From: Artemia franciscana
Taxonomy: Eukaryota > Arthropoda > Branchiopoda > Anostraca > Artemiidae
NCBI RefSeq assembly: GCF_032884065.1
Contig: NW_027062926.1
Location: forward strand, 46,122-110,121
Length of the DNA: 64,000 bases
Direction of reading: 5' to 3'
This document shows positions 44,490 to 55,929 of the stretch, one piece after another. The notes under the pieces were generated by a model that searched no databases, was not told where the DNA came from, and saw nothing but the letters and a program-made list of their open reading frames with translations. The position numbers were made by a program, and so were the translations under genes. The number at the start of each line of letters is the position of its first letter. Position 1 is the first letter of the stretch.

Positions 44490-46051
44490 GATAAAAAAAA
44501 CAAGTTTTTTAAATGAAAGTAAGGAGCGACGTTAAAACTTAAAACGAGCAGAAATTACTTCGTACATGAAAGGGACTTTTCCTCCTCAACGTCTCGCTCT
44601 TTACGCTAAAGTTTGACTCTTTCTCATACCTCTATTTTTTTAAAAAGTAAAGAATTTTAGCGTAAAGAGAGGGATGTTTTTGAATTAATGTATGTTTTGA
44701 TCTTGGCTCTCCGCACATAAATAATTAAAACGAAATTTGCATATTAATTTTTTTGGCTAAATGGCTTTCTCAAAGTTTTAATTGGAAGATTTTGAGAAAA
44801 AAGGAGCGCGGGAGGAGACCTAGTTGCCCTCCAAATTTTTGATTACTTAAAAAGGCAACTAGAACTTTTAATTTTTTACAAATGTTTTCATTAGTAAAAA
44901 TATACGTAACTTAAAAATTAACATACGTAACAAACTTCTATATTCGTATTTTTTTATTGCGTATATGAGGGGGCTCACCCCTCGTCGATACCTCGCTCTT
45001 TACACATAAGCTTAAATTTTTTCCCAATTCCATATGAATGAAACCTGCATCACAAAGGCCGTAGAATAAATAGTTGAAATTACTAAAAATACTTTAACGT
45101 GAAGAGCGAGGAGTTACGAGGGGGTAAAAGCCTCAAATGCCTAATGACTTCTATTCGCTTTAAGTTTTAATGCTGCTCCTCACTTTCAGAAGAAAAAACA
45201 TTTCATATTTATTTCTTCATTGTTTTTTAAAAAATGCTAGAAAATCCTGCGCCCCCTTCATTGGAAGTCTCTTCCTCCATGAGATGTTCCTCCATGGAAA
45301 GATCCTCCCACTTAACCCCCCCCCCCTCAATTCTCCCCCAAACAAAAAAAATCCCCCTTAAAACGACTATACACTTCCCAGTAACCATTACTATATACAA
45401 ACGCAAATCAAAGTTTATAACTTGCAGCCCCTCCCACGGGGGCTGCGGGGAAGTAAGTCGTCCCCGAAGACATAGTAATTAGGTTTTTCGACTACGGCAA
45501 ATAAAATTGCTATCTCATAATTTTGATCCGGTTACTTTTGGGAAAAAAATGAGCCTGAGAGGGGGCCTAGGTGCCCTCCATTTTCTTGGTCACTTAAAAA
45601 TGGCACTAGAACTTTTAATTTCCGTTAAAATGAGTCCTATTCCGAAATTCTAGGACCACTGAGTCGATCCGATCACCCCTGGGAAGAAAAATAAATGAAT
45701 ACACACGCATCCATTATTTGTCTTGTGGAAAGAAATTCGAAATTTCACGTTTTTTTAGATAGGAGCTTGAAACTTCTACAATAATGTTTTCTGATACGCT
45801 GAATCTGATGGTGTTATTTTCGTTAAGATTGTATGACTTTTAGGGGGGTTTTCCCCCTATTTTCCAAAATAAGGCAAATTTTCTCAGGCACGTAACTGTT
45901 GATGGGTAATCTTGATGATACTTATATATTTGAAATCAGCATCAAAATGTAATTCTTTTGATGTAACTATTTTTATCAAAACCCCATTTTTTAGAGTTTC
46001 GGTTACTATTGAGCCGGGTCGCTCCTTACTATAGTTCGTTACCACGAACTG
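44490..46051 (+). mobile_element. FB1 copy 2, forward
   Basis: Left foldback arm from about 44490 (AAAGTAAGGAGCGACGTTAA, CTCTTTACGCTAAAG) with the right arm mostly deleted. Full body follows, and it ends at the hairpin 46032-46051 (AGTTCGT, loop, ACGAACT). ORFs at 45170 and 45234 are shadows of the repeat body and recur in other copies with stops. Confidence 0.75.
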
Positions 46052-46389
46052 TTTGAAAATATAAAATTTTTTGCGGAAGTCAGGCTCGAAGCTCAATCCA
46101 GAGCCCTTTTAACAGAATCATCAACAAATCACACCTGCTGTTGGTCAGTCAGTGTGAAAAAGTGGCTCAGGGTTAAATCTGCACCTCAGTTCAGAACTAC
46201 GAGCCTGCCAGGGATAGCCCTCGGCATATTCAATCCCAAAAAATCTGCTTCTCATGCATGTGTTAGTAAATAAAATTTGCATGCTGGATCTAATTCTACT
46301 TTTGAAACCACAGTTATAAGAAAAAATAGGTGACCAAAATCACGTCTGCCAAATCTATATAAAAAGAAAAACGTTCAAATAAACAAAGA

Positions 46390-48500
46390 ATGAATATTAG
46401 AAATAAGAAATTCAGAGAAAAGGGGCTTAAACAAGGCATCCCTCCAGTAAGAATGTCACTTACTGTAAATGCTGCCTACAAAAAGCGTTTGGAGTGTAAG
46501 TCGTTTATTTTGGCATGTTGAAATTAATTTCCATTTAAGAAATCTCTATAGTGTGGAAAATCAATCTAAGGTTATAGAGAACATTGAATTACTTGTAAGT
46601 GATAGATCAAAAGAAAAGCTATTGCTTACAGATAAAGTTGTTAAGTAAGAACTGTCTCTTACAGCATAGGCAGTGTCTAATGAACAGGACATAAGCAGTA
46701 TGTGTACGTTATCTAACGTCCTCAAAGCTTGTGCTACTGACTTGCCAACTGTTAAACTTTTTAATGTGCAAAAACTAAGACTACTCCTCTAACCAAAAAT
46801 GTGGTTGTCACTTTTACCATTAAGAAACTTAGTGATAAGCTTAAAAGAAGGAAATTCTAAATCGTTGTCGGAGAAAGTGCACACAGGACTGGATCTAAGT
46901 CTTAGTGATTAAATTGTGTTATTCTTTCTTTGATTTAGGTGAAGTACAAGAATATTTTCTTGCTCCACCCGAGGTTCACGATGCCAATATAAAAGGATTC
47001 AAGACATTCATTTATAAAGTATTCAAGGGCCAATACATTAGGTACTCAAATATAATTAGTTTTGGTTCGGACAATGCAAGGGTAATATTAAGTGAATATA
47101 ACGGCCTAGTCACTCTAATTAAGAAGGATTTACCTGGGACTGTATTAATTGGTTGTCTTTGTAATTCCCTTTCGTTCTGTTTGTTTGTGACCCGCAATAA
47201 CCTCAATATGATATCTTGGAATGGGGTTAGACATTTATAAATATATATAAGGTGGTGCTAATCGACAACCAGAGTAGAGGGAATTTCAGTATTTTCTACA
47301 GGCTGTGGAGCACTAGCTTGTCTACCCATATACAACGAGATGGTTTGTGGTTGAAACTGTTGCCGACCGCTTGATTGATCACTTAGTGATGCTCAGTGAA
47401 TTTTTTAAGATACAATTCTTCCAGGGAAACGATTTGAGTTCTGTCAATCTTTGTATAGGTATAGTAAATAAAGTTATTTTGCTTGTTTCTTAAATACGTT
47501 TTATCCTTTGTTTACAGAACAAACATTGCATTTTAGAGAGTGGACATAGAAACCAAAAATTAACGTTTAGTGCTTCAACTCTTATTATAAGGCTCAATTT
47601 CACTGGCAAAAGTTAACTGAAGCCCGGAAGAACTGGTCCATTTTCAATTGTTGTTTTGGATCCTCGAAACTTCAAGAGTATTGAAAACGTGCATTTTAGT
47701 GCAGAATTTTAGCTATAAAAATTTGGAAGCATCGAAAGAGTGGCTGAAGAACACTAAATGGAAGAGTTAAAAAGAAGATGTTTGCCATTTTAAGTCTTTC
47801 AAGTAAACTGACAATACATTTTAATAAACTGACAATGCCTTTTATTGGATGAAATTCAAAGTCTGTCTCCAGTCTAGACAGGGGCGGATCTAGAGCAAAA
47901 TCTTGTTGGGGGGGGGAGCAATGTGACAAGGGCGCCAATTAGTGAAATCTTAGGGAGCCTAATGTGACAAAGGTCCTAATTGAAGACCAAATTGGCAAAT
48001 CTATTCTAAAAACTGAGGGTAAAAACAGAAAAATGGAAAAAGGGTGCCATAGAAGATCTTTGGGGGGCCCTGGGTCCCCCTCCTTGCTCCTTGGAACCAC
48101 CAGTGAGACTAGACAAGTAAATTCAATTGTTCTCCGGTTTAAGATATTTAAAGGGTCCTTCTCACATGTTGACCTTAAGACATTAAATACGGAGTAGAGG
48201 TGTTTTTTTTTTTTTTTATATATATATATAATAAGGGAAGCAGATTCAGATGTTAACTCCTTGATAATTAATTTTGGAAGAGTGTTATCAATTCGAAGGA
48301 TGAAGTTGACAGTCCTTATTTACAATACTTTTCGAATTTTATACTAATATTGACTTGTCTACCCTATTTCACTGCTAAATCAGAGCGTCAGTTTTCAGAG
48401 ATAAAAATGTATAAGACCCCATTACGCAATAGACTCAATCCCAGAACTATATTTAGCCTTATGCATATTAGAAGAACTGTTACTGGATATTCTTGTTAGG
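46390..48500 (+). pseudogene. hAT transposase pseudogene
   Basis: Broken gene for a hAT-superfamily transposase. 46905-47240 encodes FLAPPEVHDANIKGFKTFI, then NIISFGSDNARVILSEYNG and KDLPGTVLIGCLCNSLSFCL, matching the family's G-F-x-S-D-N-A and C-x-x-H-S-x-x-L-C region, though His is now Asn. 47340-47470 has ADRLIDHLVMLSEFFKI in a shifted frame. 48354-48500 encodes TCLPYFTAKSERQFSEIKMY and KTPLRNRLNPRTIFSLMHIR, the C-terminal dimerisation region. A 225 bp hAT MITE is inserted between (47881-48105). N-terminal coding traces start near 46390. Many stops; not functional. Confidence 0.78.
47881..48105. mobile_element. hAT-type MITE nested in the hAT pseudogene
   Basis: 225 bp starting CAGGGGCGGATC and ending GGAACCACCAGTG, with imperfect inverted ends. 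Flanks AGTCTAGA (47873-47880) and AGACTAGA (48106-48113) match at seven of eight positions, the duplication length of hAT elements. Carries a G-run and a C-run that pair. Confidence 0.75.
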
Positions 48501-49208
48501 AAAGCAACCAAATGCAAGAAATAGCCTAACAAGTTAACCATATTCCTAAATTGATTATGTTTGCTTCACTTAGCTAGTGTCTGAGTGCGAAGCTAATTTG
48601 AAATTGAATCTCAAAAGAGTGTCTCTTACAGATATATGTGCAGATTTTGCTAAATAAAAACACCATTTTCATTTATCTTTTTCTTATGAAATATACTAAA
48701 TTACGTAAAAATAAATGTACAAATTAAGCCACAATTTGGCAGAGCTTGGCCAAATTTGCTTCATGTATATGCCCCCGATTTTTTTTTAATTTTTTTATAT
48801 TCTTAGATTGTTTTAAAGCTGATGAAAATTGATTTAATACAACTGAATCAGCTCGTATTTTTTTAATGTGTAAGAAGTATTACTATTCTGCTCCAAAAGC
48901 AAAAAGGGTTTAGATTTTTAAAAGATTTGAGATGGAGTTTTCAAATTTTTTAATCAAGATACAGACGAAAGCTATTTCTCAAAATGTAGGGGTGTTTTCT
49001 ATTTTTCAATGAAATTGAATACTTTTATAAATTTAGGGGAGGCAACTGCCCCCTTCAAATTGTCGTTCTTAAGACCGAAATAAATATACACTGTTCTGAA
49101 AAGCAATTTTTATATCAAAAGACACATTGTTATGCGGTTGGCAATAGCAAATCTTTTTATATAGTTCGGCAATGCTGCATAGATGCATTCAATAAAAGAA
49201 TTTAAAGA
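48501..49208. other. Upstream region of the Gemin2-like gene
   Basis: AT-rich, with no ORF. A TATA-like TTTTTATATAG at 49154-49164 lies about 45 bases before the start codon and might serve as a core promoter; that is inference from position only. Confidence 0.35.
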
Positions 49209-49328
49209 ATGGAAGATGTGAATGATCAGGAAGAATATGGAGTCAAGAGAGCATTCTTCGTTCCAAATGATGTGTTTAACCCTGAAAATGCTCCAACAAC
49301 TGGTTTGGAGTACTTGCGGAAAGTCATG
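49209..49328 (+). CDS. GEMIN2: Gemin2-like gene, exon 1
   Basis: Gemin2 is the SMN-complex subunit that holds the Sm-protein pentamer during spliceosomal snRNP assembly in the cytoplasm. The exon starts with ATG at 49209 (A at -3, G at +4; an in-frame TAA lies two codons upstream) and encodes MEDVNDQEEYGVKRAF, then FNPENAPTTGLEYLRKV. It ends in phase 2 at CAT|GTAAGA, a strong splice donor. The FNPxxPPxTxxEYLR pattern is the conserved Gemin2 N-terminal segment and leads straight into exon 2. Together the exons give about 66 residues, roughly the first quarter of a Gemin2 protein. Identification rests on recalled family pattern, not a search. Confidence 0.8.
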
Positions 49329-49777
49329 TAAGAAAAATAAAAGATTTCAGGAATTGTGAAATAGGGCTTGCCTAGGAATAGGCTATTGTTCAGGAATGTC
49401 TCAAGGCAAATTATTCAGATTGGAAAAACCAAATTTACTGAGTGCTTTTATTATTGTAAAGCTCTAGATGAGGGTATTTTCAGGTATAAATGTGCAATTA
49501 TTCCTTCTCAGAAGGAAACATTAGGGTAAACTGACTGGTAGTTGGTCACAGACATAATCTCAGGCAGAATCTTTGATTGGATTGCAACATGCCCAATAAT
49601 CAGTCAAAATACTTTAATCGTGGTCACCCAATCTCAGTCAGAGACTTGCTTTTTCTGAGTCACTTCCAAAAAACCTGTTTAGATATTCTTTGCAAAGATC
49701 TATGACTCAGACTCTATGTAAAGTTATTAGACATTTTAATGTCTTGAAATTTGTTATTTTAAATTGGATTTTTAGAA

Positions 49778-50630
49778 CAAAAATAGTGGATCCAGGATTT
49801 TCTTTGGGGGGGGGGCATAATAGGTTGCTTACATAAACTTGCAAACAAAGAAATACCCACAATTTAAAGGGAACCTCAACAATTATGCATCATAGGGTAG
49901 TGGAAATGGTCTAAAGTACTAAAGAGTTTGGCCTTTATTTTAATGTTTTAAGATGAACAGAGGAGGTGATATGTTGTATAATGCAGAGCTTAAATTAGAT
50001 GGAAATAGGCAGTAAAAGTGGCCACCATTTCTCACAAAACTTAAATTAATAAATTTTGTGCTTCTCATGCATTTATTTTGTATTATACAAATTCCCTAAA
50101 AAACTACTAGGCTATGTTGTAAAAGCCACCCCTTTTTGCAAAAAAAGGCAAACTCAAAAAACCAAAACAGACTGCCAAAAAAGTAATGATAGGCCTATCA
50201 ATTTCTTTGCCTTAGTACCATAGCAAGACAGACTCAAAAACAAATCTTTGACAGTAAAAAGAAGTTAGGATTTTAAATTTCTCCTTGTTGTTATTACAAA
50301 ATGAAGATCTTTGCCTTGCAGTTGGCTTTTGTAGTAATACAGACATATTCCATTGATAAACCTAAATTTAATTAAATAATTTTTGGCAGTATGCAACATT
50401 AGTAAAATTTAACAAAGACTACATAAAGTGACTAAAATCTTTTTTCAAACTGGTTTGCAAAAAAAATGGTCTTAATATTGAAAAATTTATGAAAAACTCA
50501 ACTACAAAATAAATTACAAAGAAATACTTTCATCCAGACCCAAACCAGAGCAAGCAGTCCCAACCAAAAATACAACATCATGTCATGGGGGGGTGTGTGT
50601 GCTCCTGTCCCCTCCTTGGATCCACCCCTG
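49778..50630. mobile_element. MITE with GTGGATCCA-type ends
   Basis: The left end has AGTGGATCCAGG near 49785; the right end, in complement, reads CAGGGGTGGATCCAAGG (50630). These resemble the ends of the MITE at 47881 (CAGGGGCGGATC). G-runs lie inside both ends. I found no clear 8 bp duplication and no transposase, so hAT assignment is tentative. Confidence 0.55.
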
Positions 50631-50730
50631 TTCTGAATGAAAGATTTAGCTGCCATTTGAAGACTGGACTGCTTTGAGGTGAAGACGCTTACATGAGTGA
50701 ATTTCAAATGCTTAAAACAAATTTAATCAA

Positions 50731-51968
50731 ACAGTTTGTGGTAACAAACTGTAGTAAAGAGCGACCCAGCTAAATAGTTACCAAAACTCTAAAAAAACAG
50801 AATTTATATATCAATAGTTACATCAAAAGAATCGAATTTTAATGCTGATTTTAAATATATAAGTTTCATCAAGTTTAGTTATACCTATCAAAAGTTACAA
50901 GACTGAGAAAATTTGCCTTATTTTAGAAAATAGGGGAAAACGCCCCTTAAGAGTGATAGAATCTTAATGAAAATCACACCATCAGATTCAACATATCAGA
51001 GAACCTTACAGTAGAAGTTTCAAGCTCATATCTACAAAAATGTTGAATTTTGTATTTTTTGTCATATTTTTTCCAGGGGTGATTGTATTGACCCAGTGGT
51101 CCTAGAATGTCGCCAGAGGACTCATTCTGACGGAAATTAAAAGTTCTAGTGCCCTTTTTAAGGGACCAAAAATGGAGGGCACCTAGGCCTCCTCCCACGC
51201 TCATTTTTTTCCAAAATTCACTGCATCAAAATTCTGAGATAGCCATTTTATTCAACATAGTCGAAAAACCTAATAACTATGCCTTTGAGGATGACTTACT
51301 CCCCCACAGTCCCCATGGGAGGGGCTGCAAGTTATAAACTTTGACCAGTGTTTACATGTAGTAATGGTTTTTGGGAAGTGTATTGACGTTTTCAGGTGAA
51401 TTTTTTGGTTGGGGGAGGTTGAGGGATTTTGGGGAAAATTTTCCATGGGGGAAGAGAATTTCCATGAAGGGGATGCAGAATTTTCCAGCATTTAAAAAAT
51501 ATGAAAAACTTTTTTCAACTGAAAGTAATGAGGAGCATTAAAACTTAAAATGAACAGAAATTATTATGCATATGAGGGGTTCACTTCCTTCTAATACCTT
51601 GCTCTTTACGCTAAAGTATTTTTAGTATTTTCAACTATTTATTCTATGGTCTTTGCGATTCAGGGGCCATTCTTAAGGAATTGGGACACAATATAAGCTT
51701 TAGTATGAAAAGCAAGGTATTCACGAGGGGGCAAACCCCCTCATGAGTAGTAAAAACATAACAAACATAAAGTTTGTTATGTAAGTTAATTTGTAAGTTA
51801 CAAAAACGTTTGTAAAAAATTAAAAGTTCTAGTTGCCTTTTTAAGTAGCCACAAATTGGAGGGTAACTAGGCCTCCTCTGCTCCTTTTTCTCTAAAAATG
51901 TCCAATCAAAACTATGAGAAAAATATTTAGCAAAAAAAAATTATATGCAAATTTCGTTTTAATTATTC
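50731..51968 (-). mobile_element. FB1 copy 4, reverse
   Basis: Starts at the hairpin end (CAGTTTGT, GGTA, ACAAACTG at about 50731-50750), followed by TAGTAAAGAGCGACCCAGCT and the body, and stops near 51968 without the foldback. It lies inside Gemin2 intron 1. Confidence 0.72.
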
Positions 51969-53560
51969 CAGCGTGGTTCTAAAAATGTCTGATCAAAACT
52001 ATAAAAATCTGAAAAATTCTCCAAAATCTTGTTTAACCTATATGCTTCCTAAAATAGTTCACAATACTTTATCACCCCCTTATGTGCAAGTAAATAGGCT
52101 GAATTATGTATTCTCTGTGCCATTTTTTTCTTCAAATAGATTTTATAGCAAAGAATCAATGAACAAAAAAATTAAGAAACAGAAAAAGTTTATAAGCCTA
52201 CAAGACAAGATTTAGGGGGGGGGGGCTAGAGGGGACAAGCACTCTAGGTTGCATGCCCAAGGGTGGCCAACAAGCTTAATTATAATATTTTTGGACAAGA
52301 ATTTTAATGTTTACAGTATTGATGGTGTGGCCAAAGCTTCAGAAGGCAGTTATATAATTACATAATTTTTATAAAATAGAATTATAATCAAATAGTAAGT
52401 TTGTAACAGACATCAAAACCCCTTTCTAACTGCCAAAAATAAGACAAAAAAGTATCCTGAAGAGCTTAAATTTGAATTTCCTTGTAAATTGATCAGTATA
52501 TTCAGAAAGAGCATAAAAAAAAGTTACAAGTGGTATGTTCACCTAAGTCATAGATCACCGCTGAAAATATCTTGAAATAGGCCTATACCCATTTTGTATA
52601 TTTCCTATATATTTTGCCAGTGTGCAGTAGTGGTTCTAGGCCTAGGCATGAGCAGCTGCCTCTCCCATTTTTCTGACATCTGACATAATATTCCTTCTAT
52701 TTTATATTTTTGCCCTCCTATGGTACACCTTGCCCCCTTCCCCCAGATTATGAGGCATATGACCAATTACCTGTAAGTTGAATCAACAGTGGCAAAATCA
52801 AGAAATAGAAAAAAATATTGTTTTTCAAACATGTTTGTGGTTTTTGACAACTATATGAATTTTGAATAGTGTGCTTTTTCAAACATTGATGACAAATAAA
52901 AAATAAATCACCAAGAAAAAATCAATATAACTGGAAAGAATTAATGAAAATTAACTCATTATTTAACATATAATGGTAATAATTCCTTGTAATCTTAGCA
53001 ATTAAGATTTTATTTAACTTTATTTTTTTTCAATGATATAGGCTAAATATAACAAAAACTATATGATAAAATTTTGTTTTCAGTGAAGTGCAAATGATGT
53101 GATATGCTTTAGAACTTTCATGGTTAAGGAAGGGGGCAGTAATAAAACTCCTGTTTGTTTTAAGTTTGACTTGACTATTCAATTTATTTTTACTTCTTGT
53201 AAAATTTATTTTTTCATCTTTCAAGCACTCCTCACAACCATTAGTGAGGAGAGGTGGAGATATAAGGCAGAAGGGATTTGAGGGAACATTTGAAATGAAA
53301 ATTTCAAATGGCAATACAAATGGCCATAAATGGTTTAAAGCAAATGACCATGAATAAGCTCTTACATTCTTGAAATATTATGAAAAATATCTTTGTCCTA
53401 TTCAAATTGCCCAAAAATTGAAGCATTTGTTCTTAAAGCATAGGACATACAAATTCAAACTATAGTTTAAAGAGTAGGAGAGGGTTAAGGAGGAGTCAGT
53501 CCCCTATTCTCCCATGGGAAATGGAGTAATCTACTCTGGAGTAATTGCTACATTTCTTAC

Positions 53561-53561
<1 letters not shown>

Positions 53562-53646
<85 letters not shown>
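53562..53646. repeat. (TA)n microsatellite
   Basis: TA run with one GTA interruption, inside Gemin2 intron 1. No Helitron end is attached. ORFs across it are artefacts. Confidence 0.95.
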
Positions 53647-54002
53647 CTTGTTCTTTGTTGTATTTTTTACTTATTTTGCCCCCCTCCCCCTTCCCCTATT
53701 TTGATGTCCCTTTTAGTTCTTTTTCTGACTAGTATTTGTTTAAATTTAGTTTGAGCAGTTTTTATCTTCTTAACTTTTTAATTGACTTTTTAAAATTTAA
53801 TTATTAGCTCATAAATGATTACTCATTATGATTTTCATTTTTTTGTTGTTGTTTGTTGTATTTTTGCCAGATTTAGTGCAACCCTTTGATTTGTCAACTA
53901 TGAATTCCAAGTTTGGCCATATTTGGGCTTGTGATAGAGATTTTTTTTAAATAAATATTTTATCTTACCCCATATATATGGAATAATTTCTGCTTTGTTT
54001 AA

Positions 54003-54230
54003 GTTATAATGCCATTCTTTATTTTTATTTACCCATCAAAAGTTGTTATCCTAAGACACATTTGTAATTTTAAAAAAAAGAGGGAAAATACTCCATAAAG
54101 AGGACTAACTTGCTGAAAAATGCACCATCAAATTCAATGTTTCCATGTGCCATACAAACTTATATTTAGTTGAATTGAAAAGATTTGATGAATAGCAAAG
54201 TAAAATTGTGTATTTTTGAAAATATTCATA
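54003..54230 (-). repeat. Old FB1 fragment in intron 1
   Basis: Diverged reverse match to the FB1 right part (ACCCATCAAAAGTTGT, GGGAAAATACTCC, ACCATCAAATTCAATG). It is clearly older than copy 4. Confidence 0.5.
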
Positions 54231-55033
54231 TTTTTAGGAACTAGAAAAAACATCTTGCCCTGCCTTAAATTGAGCCTTTTTCTTTAAGAATAACAGATTT
54301 AAAAAGTTGTCATGTGAAACCAAGATTCAATAATTGTAATAATTATTTGTGAGGGTATATGCCTTCATTTTGCAAGCCATGGATATTTTGACTTTTCATA
54401 AAAATCCATACCATGAAGGAAAATAGGAACTTTGGAACAAATTTCAGGGGAATACTTAACTTAATAATGTAGTCTTCAAACCACTATTTTCCAATATAGG
54501 CTATCTGTTTCCTCTATATGAATGATCTATACATTCATGAAAAGCCTGAATATCTGACTTGTGCAAACTAATAAACAGCCATAAAGCAAAAATAAGATAT
54601 AGTAAAGGCTAATGTGTATTGAAACGTGGAACCCAACATTCTTTGATTAATTTTTTGTAAATTTACAATTCTTATAGATGCAGAGTCTAACTATTTGTAT
54701 CATAAAGCTATAAACAGTCCAGTTTCAGTAAAATGCACATACCTATGATTAAAAGAGGTCAACCTAGAAAGGGGTGTCTTTTAGTTTCCCCCTAAATGAT
54801 CATTCCTTTGGATTCTTCTTCTGATCAAAAATATGAAGCATATGAACCATATCCTCTGCCCCCCATCCACTGTAAGATGGTGTCCAAGACATGTGTTATC
54901 ATTTTTTTCATTATTCCAATTTTGTGCATTGGCATCTCTGGTAATTTTAAGAGTATTCTGTAGATAATAGACCTATTGTAATCTTAAAAGAGGGATTGTA
55001 AATGCTCCATTTTATTGATTATTTTATCATCAG

Positions 55034-55112
55034 GTTTGAAACAGCAAAATGTCCTGCAACTGTTGTAGCAGATGTAGACCCTTCATGGAAGAAAGTGTCA
55101 AGCAAAGTTGAG
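55034..55112 (+). CDS. GEMIN2: Gemin2-like gene, exon 2
   Basis: 79 bases between an ATCAG acceptor and a GTCAGT donor. The first G completes the split Met codon from exon 1, then come 26 codons in frame: FETAKCPATVVADVDPSWK and KVSSKVE, ending in phase 0. In Gemin2 proteins the EYLR motif is followed at once by a helix of the form (F/I)E-x-A-x-(R/Q)CP-x-V-V, which is what the splice produces here. The exact phase match across 5.7 kb supports a real gene. Later exons are not recognised before the window ends; intron 2 holds a non-LTR element and may run past 64000. Confidence 0.8.
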
Positions 55113-55889
55113 GTCAGTTTCATCTTATTTTTGGTATAGCTCTTTTACTTTAATTTTAATCCTTATTTGTGCTTACCTAGTGTTATTGCTTATTAGTTAT
55201 TATTAGTTATTGCTTGCCTAGTGTGTGAGTGATATATTTACATAGTCCTTTATATTTAGCCTTACAATAGAAAGCACTAGCTGCAATCTTAACTTGACTT
55301 GAAAATTGAATTCTTTGGTTTTCGATTTGTCTTCTTTGGAAAATTCAGGGTGAAGTGTGACTTTTTTCTGTTCTTTGAAAGAATTCTGAACTGCCAGTTA
55401 ATAGTCCCTTCAGGTCTGAATCTTGCTAAATTCCAACTTCATATGTCTAACTCTAAACACTTGAGTTAATCATAACGTGTCGTCACCTATGACTGAAAAT
55501 GAAGGGATGGCAGCAGTAGGAATGTGACTGAATTAAATATTTGAAAAACCCTATTATTCATGCTCATCTGTGTCTGACTTGGAAAAAAAAATCCAAAGTA
55601 GCAACACTTCACAAGATTTTTTTTTTTTACTTTTTTCCCACTTTATTCATTTTAAATTGATTCTCATTTTGACTGAATAACATATTTGAAAATCTTGTTA
55701 TTCAAGCTTGTGTGCCTGGCTCTAAAAAAATCCAAAGTAGCAAGACTTCACAGTATTTTCTTTATTTTATTTTTTTTGCTTCATTCATTTTGAATTGGCT
55801 CTCATACTGTTGATTACAAACACACTAGCACACACAAAATGTTCTGTTCGCATTTAACAAAAACAAAATAAAAACCAGCATACACATAC

Positions 55890-55925
55890 GATGGATGGAT
55901 GGATGGATGAACGATGGAAGCTGGA
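55890..55925. repeat. (GATG)n microsatellite
   Basis: Short run of GATG/ATGG units just upstream of the non-LTR element. Confidence 0.85.
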
Positions 55926-55929
55926 TGGA

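Larger units (their letters stand above)
49329..55033 (+). other. Intron 1 of the Gemin2-like gene (5.7 kb, phase 2)
   Basis: GTAAGA donor at 49329 and ATCAG acceptor ending at 55033. It contains a relative of the 31066 MITE (49525-49690), a ~0.85 kb MITE (49778-50630), FB1 copy 4 (50731-51968), a TA microsatellite (53562-53646) and an old FB1 fragment (54003-54230). The rest (52000-53560, 54240-55030) is AT-rich old repeat with no recognised coding sequence. Confidence 0.75.

Noticed and set aside
45170-45482. ORFs MLENPAPPSL... (also at 51270 and 62854)
   Set aside because: All are the same stretch of the FB1 body in different copies; frames are not preserved over longer distances.
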